Shown here in pieces: positions 33,901-44,974 of a stretch of DNA of 64,000 nucleotides. Each line of letters opens with the position of its first letter. The first letter of the stretch is position 1. Source of the DNA: Gnetum montanum. Lineage: Eukaryota; Streptophyta; Gnetopsida; Gnetales; Gnetaceae. The notes under the pieces are model-generated. The model was not told the DNA's origin. It worked only from the letters and a program-made list of their open reading frames with translations, and did no database searches. The stretch spans positions 154,685 through 218,684 of the forward strand of contig MNCI01035078.1 of the NCBI GenBank assembly GCA_015680685.1, in the 5' to 3' direction. The position numbers and the translations under genes are program-made.

Positions 33901-35402
33901 TTTGGAGACGAAGAGTCTCCGTTGAATAAAAAAGATGTTGGTCTCTCAAAAGGAAAGGCACCAGCGCATAAAGAAGAGGTTTGTACAGACCTAGTAGGGA
34001 CTTCTACCAAGGCTTTTTCCATCATTTTGCATCAGCAGAAAAGGGAATCGTAATTGGATGCGGGTAAGTTTAACAATATGTCTGTCTTTTCATAGCTCAC
34101 TTCGGCCCGTTACTAACACATTTAGTTATATGACAGGTGCCACTATTGATGTTGCAGGACCCCCTTTGATTTGTGTGGAACCATGGGCTAAGTCCCTTGA
34201 TAAGTTTACGTTTATGCAGGGAATCATCGACGACATGATCAGCCGCCTTAGGCAGATCGACCATGAAGTGGGTAAGTTGTAGTGTTAAGTGCCCTCATGT
34301 TGCGATGCTAGAATTCTCAAATTCCTTAACCTTGCTACGCTAATGCGACTGATATGTTCTTTATGTCATCGTAGCCTCTCAAGTCAAATGAGACCTAACA
34401 TGACCTTTGAAAGTCGATGTCGTGCCTACATTCCCACCTGAAGTGATCGAGGTGTCTCGTCATGCATACAACGAGGTTAGCAAATGTGCTTTGCACTCGG
34501 CTCGCTCCTTGTGGGAGTACAAGTGCATCAACGAAGACCTGTGGAAACGAGTCCAAAGAGCTGAGAAAGAGAAGGTCGACCTGAGCACTGAGGTGAAAGA
34601 CCTCAAATCGAGGAACGAATTCCTCATAGCCCATGACACTAATAATGAGGACTGGCACACAGCTGTGATAGATTACGCCAGATTTTGGATAGTCGTGCAT
34701 CAAAACAATGAAGACACCTACGAAATAATAGAACAAAAAATGCAAATGAACATGTTGGCTCAAAAATGTCAGGATTGGAAGGATTACGACACAAGAGTTT
34801 ACGAATGGGGGCAGTCCCAGAAGAACCATAAACATATGTATAAACTGGAACATGCCACCTATCGTAAACTATACAGGGATGCTACTATGGAGGCGTTTAC
34901 CTATAAGGTATTCGTAAATTCCATTGGCGTTTCCATGGCATATGACAAGTTCAAAGAGTAGGTAAAGGTTACGGAATCTCCTAAACAGGAAGTGGGCATT
35001 CCCACAAGAGAGATTGCAACCAAGCAATCAATGTGGATGACCATCGAAAAGGAGAAAGCTGCTACAGATGCTGAACCAAGCAATAGGTGTTGGGTGGACA
35101 TCACTAAAAGTAATTCTAGCGCTACCTCGGGCTTGGTTTAGATCGAATACCCTTAGAGATAGACACAGGTCCTTCTCAGGTTAGTTACTTCCTACTGTAT
35201 TAATGTTCATGCTTTGTTGTAGCTTGTGTGTACTGCCCTAGCTAATTACTTCATTTCTATGATGCAGGTTCCAAATGAGGGTGCAAGGCCTGCAGAGGGA
35301 AGGGATGAAGGATCGGCAAAGGATAATTTAAGAGAAGGAGATGCAAAAGGGGGTGATGTAGAAGCGAATGGCAAAGATGATGCAGGCAGAGACAACCCAT
35401 GA
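30972..35402 (+). pseudogene. Antisense gene (aORF) of element B, eight exons
   Basis: Function unknown. Exons: E1 30972-31094, E2 about 31241-32082, E3 32165-32451, E4 32538-33581, E5 33718-34063, E6 34137-34271, E7 34375-35179, E8 35268-35402. Four donors are GTAAGT or GTGAGT. Phases at E2/E3, E3/E4, E5/E6 and E6/E7 are 2, 1, 1, 1, as in C. E1 (MAPKKERTHLVLAKVEEVKE) is basic. E2 has EFLQFLLQNFSVIVWSYLEE, parallel to C. E4 has LMDLFLALNPSIPATKM, FHARAFP and AHYNWANFLCKGLQ. E5 is Glu/Lys/Pro-rich. E7 is helical and coiled-coil-like (NEDWHTAVIDYARFW, CQDWKDYDTRVYEWGQ). E8 is Gly/Asp/Glu-rich, ending at TGA 35400-35402. In-frame stops and shifts show decay. The first intron would start with GC, perhaps a mutated GT. 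Confidence 0.8.
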
Positions 35403-35563
35403 CAACATGGGGATTCTTTTTTTGAAATTTTTTGAATTTTTGTAAAAGTTTTGCAAACATTATCTAAAAGATAAAAAATTTTGAATAAAGAGGTGAATTG
35501 ATTTTATGCTAACTTACACATTGTGTACGTGCTAAATGTCATGCTAAAATTTTGCTCTTTTAT

Positions 35564-35645
35564 GCTAGTTTTAGGCCATTTCGGGCCATCGCTAGTTTTA
35601 GGCCATTTCAAACCATTGCTAGTTTTAGGCCATTTTAGGCCCATT
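35564..35645 (-). repeat. Hairpin-plus-TTAAACTAG array at the aORF/PR junction of B
   Basis: Three copies at a 28-bp step: CTAGTTTTAGGCCATTTCGGGCC and two relatives. GGCC...GGCC arms can pair. The position is the same as in element A. Confidence 0.8.
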
Positions 35646-35835
35646 GCATGTTAAAGGGTGGTACGCTAACAATTTAGAAAATGGGTAATTAGCAACTAGT
35701 GTAGGTGCAAAACAGAAGGGCAAAAAATGTGCAAGGATGGGCAACTGAAGTAGTGGGGTTGACCCATTGTGGATTGAGCAAGACATAAGGCTGAGATGCT
35801 TTGCCAGGGCCTTCGTCTACATCATTGCCCCCTGC

Positions 35836-36618
35836 CTAGAAGGGCAACTCAACCCATGCACTCTTATTTTTTGAATCAGCTTGCTGAGCTGATTCCTCTG
35901 CTAGATGGTCAGTGTATGTTGTGACAGGCACTTCATTCTCAGAGGTTACAACCTCTGAGCACTGTTCCATGGCTACGTTGTGGATTGCTTGCATCGCTAC
36001 CTCATCACCATGGATCACCACCTCCCTACTTGCGTAAGGAATATGGATCTCCTAGTGTATAGGTGAGGAGACATCCCTGAGCTGTGCTAACCATGAGCTC
36101 CCCAAGATCAGGTTAAACCCAAGCGTTTCCTCGACCACGATGAATGTTGCGTTCATGGGGAACTAGTCCCCTACCATGTGGACTGTGACCTTCACCATGA
36201 TTCGTGTCCCATTGAATGACCTTAGGTATGATGTCATCGTGGGTTTGATCTGGTCGACCAAGCCCAACTTGTCCACTATAGGGAAGAGGATGACATTTGT
36301 GGTAGCCCCATCATCAATGTGTACCCTTCAAATTCGATGTTGGCCAACCCAAATTGTGATGAATAGGGGTGCTGTAATTACTTGGCCCCTTTTGGGGTCT
36401 TCCCTGATAGAATTGTTGCTAAAATTCAGTTGGGATGGCTCTAGCTCTGCAGGTGCGGAGGGAAGCATGACCGAATGAATTGCTTCCTTTTCCACTGGCA
36501 TGTCTTCATTGATCGGAATCATTGTCAACATGTGGATCAGAGCCTCACAGTGTGGAATGGGTATCATGATTAGGTCGTACAAGCTCAATGTAGTGTTCTT
36601 TTATTTTAGAGCTTGTTT
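35836..36618 (-). pseudogene. Aspartic protease of element B
   Basis: Retropepsin domain of the gag-PR polyprotein. The minus strand gives ITAPLFITIWVGQHRI, then VHIDDGATTNVILFPIVDKLGL with DDGA at the active site, then FNLILGSSWLAQLRDV and a HIPYASREVVIHGDE segment ending in WVELPF. Stops interrupt the middle (near 36330 and 36170). It is in the same frame as the end of gag. The hairpin array and the convergent opposite-strand gene follow. Confidence 0.85.
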
Positions 36619-39548
36619 GACTTGAGTGAGGGCATCCAAGAGCTCCTAGAAACCCCCCTGTTTACCACCTTTCTCTTCTTCTATTTGTCCCAGAAGATGA
36701 ATTTCTGGAGGAGGGGCGGTTTCGGATCTGGGTTCAGATCCTTTTTGGCAAGGCGACATGGACTGTGTGGTTGTATCAACGTCCCTCTTTGGTGATGAGG
36801 ACATAGATGCAGGGGGTGAAGACGTAGGCTTGGAAATACCTAGGGCAGTACTTCCCTTCGACATCTCGCCTATGGAATGCACTTATCATTTTTTAGGAAA
36901 AGAAGGTTATTCAACTATCTTGCGTGGGACGGGGGTTGTTGAAGGAGTTGGCCCCCTGATAACAAATAGAGCTAATGGTGTTAATGGATGGGGTGGTGTG
37001 GTTTTTCTAACAAGTGGTGTGGGGGTGGATGCCCAAGGAGGAACTCTCAGAACAAATGATTGTTGTGAGCTTCGACCAGCTATTGGTGGTGCTAGTGTGC
37101 TACGCTGACACACATGGACCACGAATGGCTGCTGGGGTGGCCTAGGATCATTGTCAATGCTGATGGTGTTGATAACATAACTTGCATTGTCAGCTTTGAG
37201 GGGATCTATGTACACGTGCAGAGATTGATTCTCAGGGCATATTAGGTTGCTTTCGTCCAACATCAGTTTCCCATGATCAATCATCTTTTGGATGTCATCC
37301 TTCAATGCCAGACAGTAATCTGTGTTGTGACCACATTGTTGGTGGTGGTCACAAAACCTATCTAGCTTGAAACCCTTAGGAACTGGGGGCTCATTGGGCA
37401 AGGCCAAAGAGGGGTTCCTAAGGAGCTCGCAGTAGTGCTAATGTCTCTTGATTCCTTCTTCCGACATCTGCTTGTGTTGGATGTGCCCCACTGCGAGTAG
37501 CTGCTTCAGAAGTTCTGAAGGCTTGAGAGGTAGTGGGATATACTTTGAGCAATCTTTACGCTCAAAGTTTGGTTTGGGTTGTGTAGATGTCTCGGGTGCA
37601 GGTATGGGAGGTTGCGGCACGTTGCCTTGCTTAGGTGTAGGATTGGCTACAGGTGTGGCCGGTTTCTTGTTGTTCCTATTACCATTGTTACTAGGTTTGG
37701 GCTTGGCTTTGATCACCACAGCGGCCACTATGGTTGTTGCGACCTTACCCTTATCCTTCTTTGTGAAGGTGTTTTTGTAGGCAACATAGGTCGGGTCTTT
37801 GCTTACCTCAGCTACATCCTGTATACTCTTAGTCTGAGTGAAGGCTTGACTAAGAGTGCGAGGGGCCAGGTAGTACAGTTTAGACTTGATGAAGTCATTC
37901 ACTGCACCCTTAAATATGGCCAGCAGGTGGGCCTCCGCGATGGGCTTGTGGATTTCATTAAGGGTTGCACTCCAATGTTGGATGAACTTCTGGACTGGTT
38001 CCAAAGGATCCTGCTTCACACTCATCAACTAGTCCAGCATGAATTTTGGCTTCAAGTTATACTTGAAGCATGTCACGAACTAGGTCAAAATCTCCTCTAG
38101 AGTTTAAATGGATGAGCATGGCAATGCACGGTACCAATCCTAGGCTCTCCCGGCTAGGGACATAGCGAAGACACAAATAATTGTGTGCGACCATTGTTGT
38201 AGTAGAAAGGATTTAGACCTAAAGGTAACAAGAGGTGCATTGGGATCCCCCTCCTCATTATATTTTGTGAAGTGGGGGAGGGACATCCTTGGGGGTAACA
38301 TTAGTGTGGGGATTGCAGGGCTGATAGGGTCATCCTAGTAAAAGTTCATGACCTGTACCATGTCAGACCTAATAGTCTTGAGGTATTTTATTTCCTCAGT
38401 AAGGGTCTAGATAAGTTGGAATACTTGATCTAGACCTGCGACGATGTGGACAGTTGGGGAACTGCTAAGGTAATTCCCATTTGTGGAGTGACGAGGGTGG
38501 TAGCGTGATCCATTGGCTATACTGTTGGGGTGGCCCCCATGAACGGTGCTACTTGCACTATCCATGACCTGGTAGGTGGTGCTATTGGAGCAACAACCAT
38601 GGGTTGGGCTGCCGAGTAGGCCGCTTGTGTCGTCGGTAGAACAAACCATAGCCCCGTGCTGGGTTGTACCGTTTGTGGGGTTTGGTAGCTCTGAGGGTGA
38701 ACATAATGAAACATCTGTGATGGTTGTGGAACAGGCAAAGAAGTGAATGGGGTCAACCATGTGGATGGGCCTGGGCCTTCTGTGGTTGGTGGGACAGATG
38801 TGAACGTTGGAATGGAAATAGAAGTTGTGTATGACTGTGAAGTAGGTACGGTACGAACATGCAGCAGGGTAGTCGTGATTTGGCCATGCTGCGAAGAAAA
38901 AAGGGATTGATGAATAACCTGCAAAGGAATGGTGACTAAAGTCGAGGCAGGGATGTGGGCATTTTGATATGCCATGGGCATGGTACGACTACCCATGATA
39001 GGTGGGCTCATGGGCTGCAGTGACGTGGCCGTGATCCCGAAGGGAGCGGCAATAGTCAACGGATTGGTCTAGAAGGATTGGGTAGGAGGGATGGTGATGG
39101 GGTTAACTTGACCTTCCCCATCAGATTGATAATCCAGTTCCTCCTATCCATCTTGGAAGACCTCGTCATGGTGAGATGCTACATCTTGCACATCTCCAGG
39201 CTTAGATAGATGTATTAGCTGATCTAAAAGCCATTGTTGCGCTTCTATCAAAGGGATGAAAGCATTGGAAGTGGGAATAAATTCCTTCCCATTGCAATAG
39301 GTGAACTTGAAACTACACTTCTCTTCAAACTCTTGGGCATCTAGGGGAAAGTTTACTTGCACCTTAGTGCAGAGGAAATTTTATTGTTCATGTTGCTCAG
39401 CCAAGCCTTCAGGTCCCTGGTTTTGGATCCTGAGGGACCGACGTGCCCCTAGCCCTAGGCTGGGCGGTCACTCGGCACTTGTGGTGCCTTGGATCGTGAG
39501 AGGAACCTCGAGGTTAGTAGTAGTAACAGAGGTAGTTGCAGCAACCAT
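36619..39548 (-). pseudogene. gag of element B
   Basis: Starts at ATG 39548 (MVAATTSVTTTNLE), parallel to A. Recognisable parts are FEEKCSFKFTYCNGKEFIPT near 39270-39330, a Pro/Thr/Gln-rich segment at 38407-39059, the gag core with DPLEPVQKFIQHWSATLNEIHK at 37940-38010, NDFIKSKLYYLAPRTLSQAF, and the zinc-binding-like FCDHHQQCGHNTDYC in 37407-36907. One frame change lies between 39059 and 38028, and stops occur elsewhere. The shorter 39.06-39.15 kb part is degenerate. Confidence 0.86.
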
Positions 39549-39751
39549 TGTTATGAAGCTAAAAGGATTGCAAATGACAGAAACAAGAAAATATAGCAAC
39601 AATCTAAGGCTTTATGTCCTACAGGGTCCCAAAAGAACCGTCGAAGTGACTAATATGTACCACACAATGCGTAAACAACTGCAAAAGGGGTGTAACGACA
39701 GGGTACAGAACGTGTGCAAGACTACCGTAAAACACGGAAAGGACACTAAAA

Positions 39752-39770
39752 GGCCCTCCTTCTAGCACCA
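39752..39770 (-). promoter_or_regulatory. Primer-binding site of element B
   Basis: The minus strand reads TGGTGCTAGAAGGAGGGCC just inside the LTR end ...TTGCTACA, with a 6-bp spacer GTTTTC. Only one base differs from the site in A. This also shows that the LTR at 39777 is the 5' LTR of a minus-strand element. Confidence 0.75.
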
Positions 39771-40418
39771 GAAAACTGTAGCAACCGAAAAAGTCGGTGG
39801 CTGGAAAACACCAACAGGACGTTAGTCGTTGATAGTTTTAACCCCATATCCATGCGAGGGCCATGCTGGATAAAATGGAAACGGGGCACCCTGAATGGTC
39901 TAGTTGATTAGAAAGGGACTTAGTTGGTGTTAATATAACCTTTTGTAAATGGATAATTTGAAAATGAGACTTCTAGAGTAAAATGATAACTTTAAATGCA
40001 AAAGGGATAGAAAATAGTGTAAAAATGCGATGATAAGTAAGCAAAACAAAGTAAAATGCAGTTAAGAAAATGCACCACTCCAAGATTATGACTTCACTCT
40101 GTCAAGGTGGATACAATTGGTTGCACGATGCTGAGAGGTGCAGAGATCCCAAAGGTAACCAAGACATCCAAAGTAAGACAACTGTATGCTTGAATACAGA
40201 CTCGGGAGTCAACAATGTAGAATGCTATGAGGATAGCAGGAAGAGCAGAATAGAATGCCAAATGGAAATGCCAACTGTTTACAATGTCAAATAAGATGTT
40301 TTCAATGCTCAGGAATACAGTGCTAACTTTTTGCTTATTTTCTTCACCAATTCACTCACCATTCGACCCAGAGACCAAGAGACCGAAAAAGATCCCCTCT
40401 GAGCATTGCTCATTGGGG

Positions 40419-40426
40419 TATTTATA
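40419..40426 (-). promoter_or_regulatory. TATA box in the 5' LTR of B
   Basis: The minus strand reads TATAAATA in CCTATAAATACCCC, identical to the 3' LTR copy. Confidence 0.7.
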
Positions 40427-40709
40427 GGACCAAGGGCACACGAAAGATGTAGTTTCGACGCCACATGCCTTGGGCCTGTGTTGACTTGTCTATGCTGCAT
40501 GGGCATGCATAACTGTTGGACGTGCATGTCCGTTGGATGAGCCTGCCATGCTGTAATTGCGAACCTGCCACACTGTCATTGCACCATCAGAGTTTGGAGA
40601 TGTGTGCTAATGGTGCAAGTAGGCGCATTGATGTGAGGTAACTGTTTGCTACGCCATGCCATGCTTTTTAGTGTAGCATGCGGGAGTAGCGTGGAAACTT
40701 TTTACGTCA

Positions 40710-41300
40710 TGCTACGCTATGCAGCATAGCATAGCGTAGCCATCAGTTCGAAGCAAAAACTTGTGTTGCATCCTGCTACATGTGCTGGAAACCTTTGAAG
40801 CACACTAGCTTTTTATTGCATATTTGCTATGCTATGCTACGTAGTGTAGCGTAGCAGCTGGCCTTAGTTGCAAAAACGTCACCAATCTACAAAATTTTCC
40901 TTTTGCGCTGTGAAACTTGTAAACTTGTTGATCCTGCCCTTTGAGATGTCTTTCATTATTCCAGTAGAGTTGCTACGCTGTGCTACGCTACGTAGCGTAG
41001 CATAGTGTAGCAGCTGACATGGCCTACTTTTTTGCTAAGTTTGCCGCTTTCTGGTGAAGGAGTCATTGCTGAAGAACTTGGAGCCAAGCGAAGCAACTAT
41101 TTTCAAAGGTCAGAGGAGCTAACTCAGTGCAATTGAAATCACTAAGTAGGTCAAGCCTTCTTATCTTGCTCTTGCTACGCTATGCTGCATTGCATAGCGT
41201 AGCATAGCGTAGCATCTTTTCTTGCAATAATTTATGGTTGACTGTTCGAACAACTGTCTCCCGAAGCCTACTACGCTATATAGCGTTGCGTAGCGTAGCA
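40710..41300. repeat. Palindrome array GCTACGCTA...TAGCGTAGC in U3 of the B 5' LTR
   Basis: Five inverted repeats at about 40710-40740, 40825-40856, 40971-41012, 41172-41214 and 41270-41300. The third has a perfect core with arms TGCTACGCTAC/GTAGCGTAGCA. Compared with 1187-1800, arms differ in sequence yet most still pair. Confidence 0.85.
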
Positions 41301-41574
41301 AACTCTTTGGCTAGAAAACCTACCAAATTGTTTTGCGCATTTTGAGCATTGTCAAAAACTCTCCACATCGCTTTTGTGTAGGCTATCAGCTAGATGAACT
41401 ACTCAGGCAAGCAAGCAGGAGGATCCGTTCAGCCTGCTGACACTGAAAGTAGAAAACTTATTGAACTAGACAATTTGAACTCGGAATGTTCATTTCTTGC
41501 CGAAGTGTCCTGACGTTGCCTAAATTGCGAAGACCTGGTGAAGCAAGAATGCCCTGAAAATTTAGGGTGTTTCA

Positions 41575-41579
41575 GTATG
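41575..41579. other. Target-site duplication, right copy, of element B (GTATG)
   Basis: Identical to 247-251. Confidence 0.9.
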
Positions 41580-41690
41580 TGAGATTGCACATCATGGATT
41601 ACAATCTTCACATTTACAATGAAGTTTAGCCTTAGGCTTCATGCAATGAGGGTTACAAAGGTTACAATATGCATTTTTGATGGTGTTTTA
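41580..41690 (-). repeat. Proximal end of the 3' LTR of element D
   Basis: It ends GATGGTGTTTTA, followed by CTAGCTACTCTTTGTTGGTTTCTAG, close to the LTR edge plus polypurine tract of B (GGTGTTTCA, then TTGGTCCCTCTTTGTCGATG). The expected terminal CA reads TA. So B jumped into the 3' LTR of D; the other LTR part is 1-251. Confidence 0.65.
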
Positions 41691-42770
41691 CTAGCTACTC
41701 TTTGTTGGTTTCTAGAGGATTAACCTAAGAGGCACTGACAAATAATACAAAACACCATTGTAGGTCCATCACCAACATCCTCTCTCCATGCTTGATTCAA
41801 TCATGTCAAACCATGCCAAAGAGTGCTTGTGATGATGAGATAAGGCTATGATGAAGAAATTATCATAAAGTTATAGGAAAAGGGTTATGAGGGTTAATAA
41901 TGCATTGCATAGTTGAGATCATGGTTATCGCACTAACATGTTGGTCATTCAGTGATTCTGGCACTTCATGTTTCTGAGACATTAGTCACTCAACAAATGT
42001 GTGTGAGGATCTAACATCTTGTTTCAAGGTTTCTTTGACCACTAGGCTCCTTACTTTGCATGTTTGGAGTCATCTATTTGGGCTTTTGGTCTTCATAGGT
42101 CATTCGACTTCTTAGAAATTTGTTTTTTCATTTTTTTTGTGGGGTGAAACATTCATTGGGTTTTTTCACCAAGGCTGATTTTGACATGGTTTTCTTACTA
42201 GATGAGATGTGTTACATCTAGCATACTTCATGGTTTTTCCATCAAGAAAAATGTGTTATCCTTTATGGACTTAGTTTGGTTTTTCCATTGAATGAGATGT
42301 GTTATATTGAATAGAATTTATGGTGGAGCATGACAAAGGGATGTCATATGGACATAATGCATGAGTGTCAGACATAGATCAACATTGTTATTTAGGGTAA
42401 GGAAGGATATAATAAGGCTACGGGGTTGGGTTCGAGGAGATGATAATGGACAATGATGCAATACAAGCACTCTTGACACAGTAGGAAAAACTCACCAAAT
42501 CTTGCACATCAAGGTCATATGGTGACTTGCTACTATGATGAGTTACACTTTCATAATGACTTTTCACACTTCATTCTACAAGAACAACTCCAAGAGGATA
42601 AGAAAAATAGACAAAAAAACATGTTAGTACAACACAATGTATGAAGCCACATAGAATGATAAAACTAGGCTAACATAGGTCACCATGTTACAAATTTTAA
42701 TAGTTCCCCTATTGTGGAAAAGATGATCATGCAGGCTCCCTTGTTATTGCTACCAAGCTTGTCAACTGGC
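41691..42770. other. Polypurine tract and non-coding 3' region of element D
   Basis: The minus strand near 41691-41706 reads AACAAAGAGTAGCTAG, a decayed polypurine tract. Beyond it I see no coding or repeat structure up to the INT remnant. Confidence 0.5.
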
Positions 42771-42779
42771 TACATGTAG

Positions 42780-43920
42780 TAAGTCTTTACATAGGAATGA
42801 TTGACTGGATTGGCCAATTCATTCCCATCCATGTCAGCTATACTAAATGCTTTGTTGCCATAGGCCTTAGTAACCAGGAAATATCCCTCCCAATTATCTA
42901 ATAATTTATCCACATGCTTGAAAATGGCTTTGAGGACTAGGTCCCCTTCCTTGATCTTGCATTGGTTTAGATATGGTGGTGTTTCTACTTTTGCCTCTCT
43001 TGATATTACTTGATGTGAGTTAGCATCTACAACCGTTGCTCCTCCATTGAGTCCAAGTCCATGGTTTGCAAATCCTTACATTGTTCATCATTAATGAAGT
43101 TAGATAAGGCTACTCAGAGTGATGATACTTGTAATTCAAGAGGTAAAACAACTTTGGAATCATAAACTAGGCTATAAGGTGTTACATTAGTTACCACTTG
43201 AAATGTTGTTTAGTAGGCCCAAAATGCATGGACAAGCCACTTATGCTTGCTATTGTTTAACATATTTTTGAGCCAGTTGATGATGGCCTTATTGCTTGCT
43301 TCTTCTTGTCCACTGGCTTGAGGGTAATATGACGATGAGAAGGAATGTTTAATACCCAGGTCATGACAAATGTTTTTCATTTCTTAGCTACTAAACTGTG
43401 ATTCATTATCTGTGACTATGATCATAGGTAGGCCAAAAAGGACTACTATGTTATCCAGTATGAATCTACATACTTGTTTAGATGTTTTCCTTCTTAGGGG
43501 AATAGCTTCAACCCACTTTGTGAAGTATTTAGTTGCAGTGATGATGAAACTATGCCCTATGAAAGACTTAGGCATTATAGGTCCAATGATATCTAACCCC
43601 CATCATTGAAATGACCAAGTTATCTAAGTGGTGTATAAATCAGTTGGTGGTATGTGTATAAGGTTGCTATGTCATTGGCATGTATCACAAGTTTCAACCT
43701 TTTGCAAGTAGTTGCTTTCCATATAGGGCCAGTAATAACCTTACCATCTAATCTTAGTGGTCATAGCTCTAGATCCTATATGTCCCCCACATACACCCTC
43801 ATAAACATGCTCTGTTTAGGCTTCAATTTTACCCAAGCACACTAATAATATGTTGTCATAGGACCATCAACATAATGTGTTATCACCTACTATGACAGAC
43901 TATTTTTATCAATTACATAC
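42780..43920 (-). pseudogene. Integrase of element D
   Basis: The minus strand encodes a decayed INT. The core block 43575-43384 reads MPKSFIGHSFIITATKYFTK, then WVEAIPLRRKTSKQV and MIIVTDNESQFSS (second catalytic Asp), parallel to C. Further down, translated pieces match SPSYYPQASGQ-like and the C-terminal GPY region near 42810-42970. Many stops. It lies downstream of RNase H in element sense, as expected. Confidence 0.8.
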
Positions 43921-44099
43921 ATCATCCTTTTAAGTAGTAGTCAAGATTTGTGAACGTTCACCATGCATAAGGTAAAACTTGATATCGTTGTACCACTTCC
44001 TTGTAAGAGCAGTATGAACTATGGTCACAAATGTATCCTCAGTGTTCTCTATAAGGGGCATAGCATAGTCCACAATGAAGGTGAAAAACTTACTAAACA

Positions 44100-44970
44100 C
44101 ATCTAGCCTCACACTGAGGGCTAGCATTGCAATGGCATTGACTATGGTGTTCTCATTTCAGGGTACATGTTGGGTATCAACATCTATAAATTGTTGCAAC
44201 AATTGCTTTCCTAGGTCATAGTAAGGTTGTAAATGCTTGGCTTTACATGTGTAAACCTTAGTTACTTAGTTAACCATAAGTTGTGAATTACCTAGTTCAT
44301 GAGCTACCATAATCCCTCTGATGAAACCCTCATACTCCTCTATATTGTTAGTACATAAAAACTCAAAGCCATAAGTCAAGGATTGGATTTCACCATACAA
44401 TGTTATTATTATGGAAATGCACTAACCCCATGGGTAGTTGAAGCTTTGTCAAAGTACATGATTGCCTCATATCCCTTGGTCACTTTACTAATGTTGTTGA
44501 TGTGTTCATCAAGGAACTCAGGGTCTATAGTTGCATGGTCATCAACTAGTGAAATGGCAAGTTGTACGACTATAGCTTGACTTTTTGTTGATGATTGAGA
44601 AATGTAATGAACGTCAAACTCCAATGTTATGGATTTCCATCAGGCTATACGACTACTTTCATAAATGCTATTCATTATGGCTCTAAGCATGTTGTCTTTG
44701 CAAATGATGTTGACCTAGTTCCTAAATAGGTAGTATCTTCACTTCTTCAATGAAAAGACTAGTTCCAGACAATACTTGTCCACTTTAGTGTATTGGGTCT
44801 CATGGGCTACTAATGTATGGCTAAGGTACTATACTGGCAACTCTACTCCATTAACATAGTATAGAGGTAATAGTCATGCTAGAGATAGCAAGATAGATGT
44901 AAAATGGTTTATCCTCTTACAAAGAATAAACTATCAGTAGTTGTGCCGACTCTTACTTAAGGTTTTCAAA
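44100..44970 (-). pseudogene. RNase H region (two domains) of element D
   Basis: The minus strand 44624-44409 reads MEFDVHYISQSSTKSQAIVV, then YEAIMYFDKASTTHGVS. This covers the end of the gypsy RNase H and the start of the second, archaeal-type one (YFDGAS in C; Gly changed to Lys here). Upstream on the minus strand are decayed YLFRN and YTKVDKYCLEL pieces of the first domain. Same dual arrangement as C. Confidence 0.7.
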
Positions 44971-44974
44971 GGCC

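Larger units (their letters stand above)
252..41574 (-). mobile_element. Element B: Tat-type Ty3/gypsy retrotransposon, interrupted by C and A
   Basis: B reads right to left: 5' LTR 39777-41574, primer site 39752-39770, gag, PR, an opposite-strand gene at 30972-35402, RT up to 29381, then the nested insertion of C (3900-29380), integrase C-terminus 3695-3899, polypurine tract 2070-2082 and 3' LTR 252-2069. GTATG flanks both ends. Part of RT, both RNase H domains and most of INT are missing at the left junction with C, so B cannot be functional. By eye, the LTR stretches 555-815 and 40083-40340 differ at about one base in eight to ten, which indicates an old insertion. Confidence 0.88.
39777..41574 (-). 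repeat. 5' LTR of element B
   Basis: TGTAGCAACCGAAAA at the left, GGGTGTTTCA at the right, followed directly by the duplication GTATG. It aligns with 252-2069 throughout. By eye roughly 10 percent of bases differ, with short indels. Confidence 0.93.
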
